Source: Chenopodium formosanum (lineage: Eukaryota > Streptophyta > Magnoliopsida > Caryophyllales > Amaranthaceae). From it: a DNA stretch of 64,000 nucleotides. Both the position numbers and the translations under genes were made by a program. The stretch is from assembly GCA_024500155.1 (NCBI GenBank), contig CM044856.1, positions 51,460,303 to 51,524,302 of the forward strand, written 5' to 3'. Positions 56,107 through 64,000 of this stretch are shown here, one piece after another; the stretch's first letter is position 1, and each line of letters starts with the position of its first letter. Below the pieces are notes generated by a model. That model saw only the letters and a program-made list of their open reading frames with translations. It was not told where the DNA came from and searched no databases.

Positions 56107-56817
56107 TCAAGACCTATCTCTATGGATTTTGATTCCCAAAATGTACTCAGCTTCTCCAAGGTCTTTCATGGAAAAACAACTTCTCAACCATTCCTTGACT
56201 GACTCAAGCATTGGTATGTCATTTCCTATGAGTAGTATGTCATCTACATACAAAACCAAGAAGACTAAGATAGTCCCACTAAATTTCTTGTAGACACAAG
56301 ATTCTTCTTTACTCTTGAGAAAACCAAACTGTTTGATTGCCTCATCAAATCGAAGATTCCAGCCCCGAGACGCTTGCTTCAATCCATAAATGGATCTCTG
56401 AAGCTTGCAAACTCTTTTTGGATTTTTTGGATCCTCAAAACCCTCAGGTTGTGTCATGTACACATCTTCCATCAAGAACCCATTAAAGAAGGCGGTTTTG
56501 ACATCCATCTGCCAAATTTCATAATTGTAATGTGCAGCAATCGCCAAAAGTATCCGAATTGATTTAATCTTTGCCACTAGAGAAAAGGTTTCATCATAGT
56601 CTATACCATGTATTTGTTTGAATCCTTTTACAACCAGTCTTGCTTTATAGATATAGACATTTCCATTTTTGTCTGTTTTTATTTTGAACACCCACTTGCA
56701 TCCAATAGGTTTGACCCCATCAGGCAAGTCGACTAGGGTCCAAACTTTGTTCTCAGACATGGAGTCCATTTCGGATTTCATGGCCTCAAGCCATTTCTCA
56801 AAGTCTGGGCTCGTCAA
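56107..56817 (-). pseudogene. Copia pol: reverse transcriptase
   Basis: The frame reads KPIGCKWVFKIKTDKNG, YKARLVVKGFKQIHGIDYDETFSLVAK, WQMDVKTAFFNGFLMEDVYM (motif with catalytic Asp), SIYGLKQASR and LYVDDILLIGND (the YVDD active site). This is the complete copia RT core. It stops near 56107; the next ~90 bases continue with another stop into the RNase H frame. It would copy element RNA into DNA inside the particle. Confidence 0.9.
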
Positions 56818-57138
56818 AGCTTGTTTGTAGGTAGTAGGTTAATAATTTTCCAAAATTAATATTTTAGAGTCTTCCGTTAACAAGAAATCAACCAACTGCT
56901 TGTTTGGGATCCTTGTTCTACATACTTAATCTACGTGGGGCTTGAGCATCAATAGAAATATTTTCTTCAACATCTTGAAGATTTTTGCATGAATTAGATT
57001 CAAGTGGGACGATAGGAGTTTTGCTTAATGAATTAGCTTGCTCCGACACCTGACCTGTCATAGCAGAGTCATGCGCCCTCGCCTCTGACGTGGTTTGATC
57101 CACATACATTTGTTGCTCATCTTGAATTTCTTCGAGAA

Positions 57139-57684
57139 CTATTTTACTCCCACTTGTCTTTCTGGAAATAAACTCTTTTCAAGAAAGATACCATCATGAG
57201 CAACAAACACTTTGTTCTGTTGACGGTTATAGAAGTAGGAACCCCTTGTCTCCTTTGGGTATCCCACAAAGAGACGTTTATCTGATTTGGGTGCAATTTT
57301 ATCTGACAGTAAACGTTTTACATAGACCTCACAACCCCAAATTTTAAGAAAAGATAAGTTTTGAGCTTTTCCATTCCATATCTCATATAGAGTCTTTTCT
57401 ACAGCCTTTGACATGCTTCTATTTAGTGTGTGTGCAGTTGTTTCTAGAGCATATCCCCAAAAAAAAATTGGAAGATCAACAAGACTCATCATTGAGCAAA
57501 CCATATCTAGTAAAGTTCGATTCCTCCTTTCAGACACACCGTTTAACTGTGGCGTCCCTGGCGGAGTCAACTGTGAAACTATTCCACAATCCTTTAGATG
57601 ATTATCGAATTCTTGGGTCAAATATTCGCCACCACGATCGGATCGTAATGATTTTATTGTTTTACCAATGATTTTGTACTTCAT
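57139..57684 (-). pseudogene. Copia pol: integrase core, C-terminal part
   Basis: The frame includes LRSDRGGEYLTQEFDNHL (second catalytic Asp), QLTPPGTPQLNGVSERRNRTLLDM (catalytic Glu) and the conserved GYALETTAHTLNR. It ends with the usual IWGCEVYVKRL and KSDKRLFVGYP segments. The first catalytic Asp lies upstream (plus ~57820, in a differently framed stretch between 57685 and 57880), so a frameshift separates the halves. Confidence 0.88.
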
Positions 57685-57880
57685 TTTGGAATTCTTTGAA
57701 CTTTGAAAATGATTCCGACTTATGCTTCATTAAGTAGACATACCCATATCAACTTAAATCATTAGTAAAAGTAATGAAGTAACTAAACCCACCTCTTGCC
57801 TTTGAACTCATAAGCCCACAAACATCTATATGTATGAGTTCCAAGAGGTCATTGGCTCTTTCACCCTTTCCAGTAAAAGG

Positions 57881-59302
57881 TTATTTTGTCATTTTGCCCA
57901 ATAAGCATGATTCACATACATCAAATGATTCATAATCGAATGATGTAAGGATCCCATCATTTTGTAACTTTTGGATGCGCTTTTGGTTTATATGACCCAT
58001 CCGACAATGCCATAGATATGTTGGGTTTAAATCATTCGACTTTTGTTTCTTGCTATCTATGTTATAGATTTGTATTGTCCTATCAAGTACATATAAACCA
58101 TTAATCAATTTTGCACTAGCATAGAACATGTTATTGTAAGAAATGGAACAACATTTTTTCTTAATCTCAAAACAAAAACCTTCATTATCTAAAATAGAAA
58201 AAGAAACAATGTTCTTAGTAATTGACAGAACGAAATAACAATTATTAAGTTCTAAAATCAATCCAGACGGTAAATGTAGACTATAACTTTCGACGGCAAG
58301 TGCAGCAACTCTTGCTCCATTTCCGACGCGAAGCTCCACCTCGCCCTTTGCTAGTTTTCTACTTCTTTTTAGTCCCTGCACATTATTAACTATGTGAGAA
58401 CCACAGGCGATATCAAATTCCCATAAAGATGTAGAAGTCAAATTGATTTCTATAAAATAAATACCTGAAGTGGAAGCACCTGACTTCTTGTCCTCCAAGT
58501 ACTTGGGGTAGTTTCTCTTCCAATGACCTATCTTCTCACAGTAGAAACATTTGCTTTCTGCAGCAACTTTTGGCTTAGCGGTCTGCTTAGGCTTTTCAGA
58601 AACTTTGACAACTTGCTTGCCTTTGTTTTTGTTGCCTGCCCTCTTCTTTTTGAAACCCTTTCCCTTTTGAACCAACAAAACTTCTTTATTTGGTTCTTTG
58701 GGAATGTTCCTTTCAGCATTGACAAGCATCCCATGCAATTCAGTCAAAGTCTTTTTAGACTCATTCATGTTGAAAGTCATCCTAAACTGATTAAAGCTGT
58801 TAGGCAATAAATGGATAATGATATCAGTAGCCAACCGTTGGCTATAAGGGAATCCAAGAAGTTTCATGTTTTCAAAAAGACCCATCATTTGGAAATAATG
58901 CTGGCGAACTAATTCACCATTTTCCATCTTACATTCCAAAATCTCCTTATTAATCTCATATCTCTCAATCCTGGCTTGTTTATGAAACATGGCCTTAAGC
59001 TCTTGCATAATGGTGTAAGCATCTTTGGTCTCAAACCTCCTTTAGAGGTCCAATTCCATAGCCACCACCATTAAGCAAGTGATTGGAGTAGACCTTTCAT
59101 TAGCCTGCCTAGCACGACGTTTGTCAGCATCAGACGATTCATCAGTCACTACTGGAAGTGGGTTTTCTAAGACATCCTCTCTACCCTCCGACCTTAAAAT
59201 AAGTATTAGGGTCCTTTCCCAATTGATGAAGTTTTCTCCGTTCAGCCTATCCTTCTCAAGGAAGGGACGGATGTTGAAAACCGAGTTGTTGTTATTAGTC
59301 AT
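57881..59302 (-). pseudogene. Copia gag and protease/integrase N-terminal region
   Basis: The start is at MTNNNNSVFNIRPFLEKDRLNGENF (59302), typical of Tnt1-like gag. After MELDL an in-frame TAA (about 59045, Gln expected) interrupts; the frame continues through the UBN2-type gag. The zinc knuckle CFYCEKIGHWKRNYPKY has its last Cys replaced by Tyr. Then FDIACGSHIVNN stands where the protease D[ST]G is expected; the change to DIACG would remove the motif. GPRE-type YLWHCRMGHINQKRI and CESCLLGKM are the integrase HHCC finger. The stop at 57881-57883 interrupts integrase. Confidence 0.85.
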
Positions 59303-60136
59303 GTTATCTACAGACAGAAAAAGGCAAAGTTCAATTTATGTTTATAAAAGCACCTAAAACATGCAATGGTTTCTAGGTTACTTAGCACTCTATTCAATTT
59401 TAATGTCCCAATTTGAATAAGTGATTCCAAGATCCTATCAACGTGCAACGTTAAGCAGACGGATGCCTTTTCTTAAAATTACATTTTCAAGGTAAGTAAA
59501 CTCTTTACTAATTACAACATTTGTAATTCTTGGTTAGACCGAAAAACATCTCATGCGTAACTGTCCATTTGCTTCAAAATCCAAAACGCTTTTGATGATT
59601 TTGTTGAGGTTAACCAAATTAAGTGTGGAAAATTCGCAATTTCACCTCACCTCCAAAAATTAATAACAATACCCTGCAGAGGCATGACCGATTACTATTA
59701 ATTAAGGGTTAATAAGTACTTTATATTTGGAAAAGCAAACCTCAATATTAGTGGGACCTAAGTTTATTATGTCGTTATTAATTAGTGAACTTTAGCGCAT
59801 CCAATAAACTTATAAGCATTTTAAGAATAATAATAAAATGCAAAATTAAATATGGGCTAGTATGGCCCCTAATCTTAAGAACTAAGCTTGATAGGACACC
59901 TTCTTGGACTCTTCATGGATCCCGATCCACCTTCGTCATGGGCCTTCTCAACTGGGCTCTTCTTTGGATTAATTAAGTATTTAAATAATTAAAATAATTC
60001 CTAATTAAATAAATTATAAAAATAATTAACGATACGCAGATCGTATATAAATTACAAAAATACATAATGATACGCAGATCGTATTTATAATTTAAATCTA
60101 GGGCCATACTAGTCATTTACAGCACTAATATATCAT
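59303..60136 (-). other. 5' leader of the copia element; no 5' LTR recognised
   Basis: AT-rich sequence, with a repeated GATACGCAGATCGTAT at 60031-60046 and 60069-60084. No LTR match and no tRNA-Met primer site was seen. It ends at the ATCAT duplication of the solo LTR. Confidence 0.4.
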
Positions 60137-62539
60137 TGATGAGTGACATTTATGTCACTCCTAAGGAGTAGTTTTAGAGTTCTTTTCGTGTTTATTTTCC
60201 CTTATTTTCCTTTTATTCTCTTATTTTCTCTTTAATAAAGTTTCTAGTTTATTTTGGTAATTTTGGAGTGTTTTGGTTTAGTGTCTTTATTTTATTAGTT
60301 TTAGTCTATTTTCGTATTTTATTTTACTTTATTTGCTTGTATAGTTTTTGTTTTATTTTTATTAGTTTAGTTTTATGTCTCTTATTTTCTATTTTATTTT
60401 ATTTATTTCTATTTTATTTATTTTATTTTATTTGTCGTGGTTTTGTTTTATTTCGTCCTTTGTTTATTTTCATTTTATTTTATTTTATTCTTTGTCCCAA
60501 TTCTCTCCTCAATCTTGCTCGTGTTTGTAGGTGTGTTCGGGTTGACGCTCGATTTCCATGTTCAAATCAAGTTCGAAGTTTAAGGTTCGAGGCGCAAACT
60601 TGAGCCAACCCCTGCTGCTGCCCCTTAACCTTCACCCCACCTCCCTTATCCTCCACCACACACCACAGCAGCCACCTATCACCAGCCTGCAACCCCGCAA
60701 ACACCACACACACCAGCACCAATTCACTCACCCGCTGCAACCCCTCACACCACTCACCACCAGTCCAACTTCCAACCACCAGCCAACAACCACCTAACCG
60801 CCACAGCAACCACAATCACCCACCAATTCACGCGCCCACTGCACCAGCCACCTAGCACCGCACATCCCCTGCTTCACCCCGCAACAACACCAACAGCAAC
60901 ACCACCAACATCAACACCACCAACACCAACGCAACCCAGCCACCGCAATCAACCTCCCTCAACCAATTACAGCAGCCCGCAATTCACCTCACAACAGCCT
61001 GCTTTACACCCGCAATCAGCCGCACCTAAACCAGCAACAATTAAGCAACCATTTCGCACAAGCAATTCAGCCCTCAATTAAGCAAATCAGAACAAATTGA
61101 AAACCAATCAAGTTCGAGCATACCGTTTGTGGTTCGATCGAACTTCGAGTAAGAGACTTTGTGGGTTTTGTTATTCGAAGAGGAGTGGTCGAACATACCC
61201 ATGGTTCGACCGAACCAACCCCGTAGTTCGGCCGCACCAACCCATGGTTTGACCGAACCGCTTCACGAGACTCGCACATGGTTTTTAAAGAGGGTCGAAC
61301 GACCTCGATTTGATGATGATAATTGATAAACGGTGGTGATGGTGGTGCGTTTCAATGGAGTTTAGAGCAGCCAATTGATTTTGAAGAAGAAGCTCGGGGT
61401 AGCTGATGTTTTGGGGGGATTTTGGGATTTATTTTTCTTATTTCTTTTATTTTTATTTCCTTTGCTTTTCCTTTTCTTATTTTCTTTTCTCTTTTATTTC
61501 TTTTCTCTTTTATTTTCTTTTTATTTCCTTTTATTTCTTTATCTTATTTCCTTCTTAAATGTTTTCTATTTTTCCTAGTTTTATTAGCTTAGTATAAATA
61601 CCCAATTTTTGGGGGTAATTAAAAACATTCAATAACTATCTATTCTTCTCTCTAATTAGTTTTAGGTTAGGTTAGGATTAGTCTTCTTTGGTAGAGAGAG
61701 AAAGTGAGGTTTTCTTCATTAATGAACTTGGATTTTGAAGAAGGAGCTTGTTCAATCCTTTGTAGACCTTCATGTTCAATTAATGAGCAATTTCTTACTC
61801 TATTTCTTTACCTTTGTTCTTGATTTTGTTTATTTGCTTTTATTTTTCTTCTTTTCTTATTAATCATGTTGATGCTTATTGATTTGAAGATTGATATTGT
61901 TTTCAACATGATTTGTGAGTAGTCATCTAGCCAAGGGTGTGGGGATGGTGTAGTTGCTAATTGTTCATGCTTTTAATGTTGGGGTTATGTTAATGGTGAT
62001 TAAAGTCTTTGCATGCTTGATATTCTTTGGTCTTTCTTGCAAGTGCACATTGTTAGTTGATCAAAGATGAGTCTTTACTAACAAGTAACGGAAGTTGACT
62101 TAGTTGAGATTCATTACTATCGATTGTTATTTAATAGTACCTCCTAGTATATGGTTCTAATGTGGAAACATAGAGTCTATGCTAGGAGAAGTCAATTGAC
62201 CCCGGAAGGCGGCTAGATTGGACCCTTTACTTCGATATTCATGTATGTTTAATTTACCATTGATATGCTACTTTGTTATTGTATGGTCAAGCGTCAACTT
62301 CACCTACCCATTTCCCTTGGTGCCTTAATGTTTTATTTCTTGTTTTAGCATTTTTAGACTTTAGTTTATTTATCCCCTATTCCGGACTAGCTTAATTGTC
62401 GATAACATTTGGTGGTGTTTACCGTTCTCTGTGGTTCGACCCCTATGCTTGCCTTATACTCGTATTAGGTTTGTTTAGGTTGTATAAATTGTATTTGATC
62501 TAGGGATAGACAATTGACGACGCGTTTATTCCCTTGTCA
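60137..62539 (+). mobile_element. Solo LTR, plus orientation, same clan as the gag-only element
   Basis: This 2403-bp unit starts TGATGAGTGACATTTATGTC and ends CCCTTGTCA, flanked on both sides by ATCAT (60132-60136 and 62540-62544). The start matches the minus-strand LTR start at 24748 (TGATAAGTGACTTTTATGTC). The ACTCGTATTAGG...TTTAGG...TATAAATTGT block near the end (62459-62500) is also shared. A TATA box (TATAAATACCC) lies near 61593. The middle has a CCACCAACA-rich block like U3 of the other LTRs. With no internal region, it arose by LTR-LTR recombination. Confidence 0.9.
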
Positions 62540-62589
62540 ATCATATATAAAAAAAAATGCCACATAATAATATCATATATTATACTTGT

Positions 62590-64000
62590 TGTAGGGAATA
62601 TTTCAAGCGTTAATCCCCTAGCTTGAACCCCACTGTGATCATACACTAAAGTACGGTGGCGTCCAAAGGGAAAGAAGATAGAGCAAAAGAGTCGCCAACA
62701 AGTTTTTTAGGAACTTGTAAACCATTCACGAGATGAAGGTTACACCCCTTAACGATCCAAGAGATCGTCATCTCCATAAGGTCTTGAACCAAATAGGGTT
62801 CGGGGATGAAGGTACAAATCCAACCTAAAAGAGATTGAACCTGCCCTAATAATAGGCCTATACTTTATTCTGATCGTATTCATGTGCGCTTTCTAACTAA
62901 CATACAATCAATAGGTTTAACCCTAAACCTGTTTATCTATGTTGGTTGAATATTAATGCACAAATAAATCTATTATTGGCGATCACTTGAATTATAATCA
63001 AATTAACCCTAAACAAGATTATTAAATTATCTTATTAAGCGTGATTACAAGTACAAATTCCCTTTAAACATGCATAAAGGTGTGATCAGACAATAACAAT
63101 AAATATCAAGCAACATAATAATAATAATCAATAATAATAATAATCATATCAATAACTCTAACATGATACTAACAATTATAAATATTAGGAAGAACATAGG
63201 AAGCATCGTACTTTCAATCATACTTAATATTAAAGTTACCCTAGACATGATACTAGGAATCTTAATAACAATCTAAGCATGATAATATCAATAAAAACCA
63301 TTAAAATACTTACTTTGATGCCTCGTACCTCTTTCTAATAACAAAATACACACGTTAGTAACTTCAAGGAAAATAATAATCAAAACAATTAAATTAAATA
63401 ATAATTGAAATAGAGATTTGGGACCAAACCCTCATAAATTAAACCTTTCACGTCTAGGGCGAAGGCAACTTCGAATATGGCTAGGTGTATCTAGATCTAA
63501 TGAATGCGGAATTTTGTATTTGAGAAAAGTTAGTTTAGAAAAAAAGAGAGAGAAAAAAAGAATTGATGAGAGTTGATGATTGTTGATTAGAATTGGTGAT
63601 AAGTCGTGAATGTAGGTGAAACCTGGTGAACATAAGAATGGATGATAATTGATTATTGTTGATGAAAACTGGTTATCCAAAACGAAGTTTTTAGCACGTT
63701 ATTTATAGAGAAAATCTGCCAAAAAGATAAAATATTAAAACAGAGTTCTGGCGCACATAAAACTGGATTGGCGCCAACGCTGGCAATTGGCGCCAGACGC
63801 TAACATTAGCGCTAGGCGCCAAGCGTAGCGCCATGCGCTACAGCTGGCGTTTGGCGCTAATCTGGAAATTCACGTGTTTTCTTAAAATCAGATAAAAATT
63901 GCCGTACATGAGGATAAAATCGTATTTTTCCTCAAAAATGCTCTTTGATTTTAATTAAAACTCTGAACAGCCAACAAAAGTCAATTTATCAATGCTAATT
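62590..64000 (-). mobile_element. Second Tat-type LTR end with start of internal region, minus orientation
   Basis: The minus strand shares with 14680-14723 the run ACAAGTTCC-TAAAAA-CTTGT followed by TGGCGACTC (62691-62730), the expected Tat LTR/primer-site junction. Rightwards on the plus strand are R/U5-like sequence, a minus-strand TATA box (CTATAAAT, 63711-63718) and U3 beyond it. The LTR start lies outside the window. The internal part left of the junction is only about 100 bp. A minus-strand 82-residue frame (63432-63680) is low complexity and is not called. Confidence 0.6.
63750..63870. repeat. Cluster of GGCGCC/GCGCTA palindromic words in LTR U3
   Basis: Within about 120 bp the words TGGCGCC, GGCGCCA, AGCGCTA, GGCGCTA and TAGCGCCA occur at least ten times. 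The cluster lies 35-150 bp upstream of the TATA box on the minus strand. This mirrors the place of the CCGTGACACGG words in the LTR at 13130. Confidence 0.8.

Larger units (their letters stand above)
53824..59302 (-). mobile_element. Ty1/copia retrotransposon (Tnt1-like polyprotein), minus orientation, 5' LTR missing
   Basis: On the minus strand the order is gag, protease-like part, integrase, reverse transcriptase and RNase H, then a polypurine tract and a 650-bp LTR (53824-54473). Copia order (integrase before RT) is clear. The reading frame is broken at least five times. Upstream of gag (plus 59303-60136) I saw neither a match to the 3' LTR nor the usual tRNA-Met primer site, so the 5' end has been lost or diverged. 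Confidence 0.85.

Noticed and set aside
62586..62605. TTGTAGGGAATATTTCAAG as a possible start of the missing copia 5' LTR
   Set aside because: Only about ten bases match, and the flanking sequence is better explained as internal sequence next to the Tat LTR.
1..64000. CRISPR arrays, bacterial operons, rRNA or tRNA genes
   Set aside because: The window is plant nuclear DNA. Tandem arrays here are satellites and minisatellites, and no cloverleaf or rRNA motif was recognised by eye.

Overview
This window reads as plant nuclear DNA made almost entirely of transposable elements. No host gene with an intact reading frame was recognised. The evidence is Ty3 (Tat/Ogre-type) and Ty1/copia polyproteins, a CACTA transposon, a FAR1-type Mutator transposase, Helitron ends, Stowaway and Harbinger-like MITEs, and GT-AG introns. 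The base composition and frequent CTCCGTA-type Stowaway ends would suit a Caryophyllales genome such as an Amaranthaceae species, but that is only a weak inference.

Layout. (1) About 1-14710: the 3' part of a large decayed Ty3/Tat retrotransposon. It has a pol gene on the plus strand (1-4082), then about 9 kb of downstream internal sequence, then a polypurine tract and an LTR starting TGTAGACACC at 13130. The downstream internal part carries two antisense, intron-containing genes: a DUF7745/plant-mobile-domain-like gene (4740-6287) and a plant-mobile-domain (MAIN-like) gene (7003-9655). It also has a 65-bp tandem array and many copies of a short GC-rich palindrome, CCGTGACACGG. A MITE made largely of TTCAG minisatellite (10369-11528) is nested in it. 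(2) 15543-24748: a young-looking, non-autonomous gag-only LTR retrotransposon in minus orientation. It has 2.5-kb LTRs, a tRNA-Asp type primer site and an AATAC target duplication. (3) 25095-37935: a nearly complete CACTA element with GCT target duplication, a TNP2-type transposase pseudogene, a second multi-exon gene, and a 3.8-kb intron holding a GC-rich hairpin and an alternating A/B satellite array. (4) 37939-53800: a mosaic of small elements. These are a 434-bp Helitron with clean ends, an LTR-like segment, a hAT-like remnant, a foldback MITE, a FAR1/Mutator pseudogene possibly carried by a Helitron, three Pack-MULE-like elements or fragments with long inverted ends and GC-rich interiors, and a Stowaway MITE. 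(5) 53824-59302: a minus-strand Ty1/copia element with its 3' LTR, broken into several reading frames; its 5' LTR was not found. (6) 60137-62539: a solo LTR with perfect ATCAT target duplication, related to the LTRs of region 2. (7) 62690-64000: a second Tat-type LTR end in minus orientation. Its upstream part carries a different GC-rich palindromic word.

How the parts relate. Nothing here forms an operon or pathway. The genes are the replication machinery of separate transposons and are mostly broken by stop codons, several consistent with C-to-T decay. The most interesting signals are the paired antisense genes and shared palindromic words of the Tat element, the alternating satellite inside a transposon intron, and the TTCAG-minisatellite MITE family.
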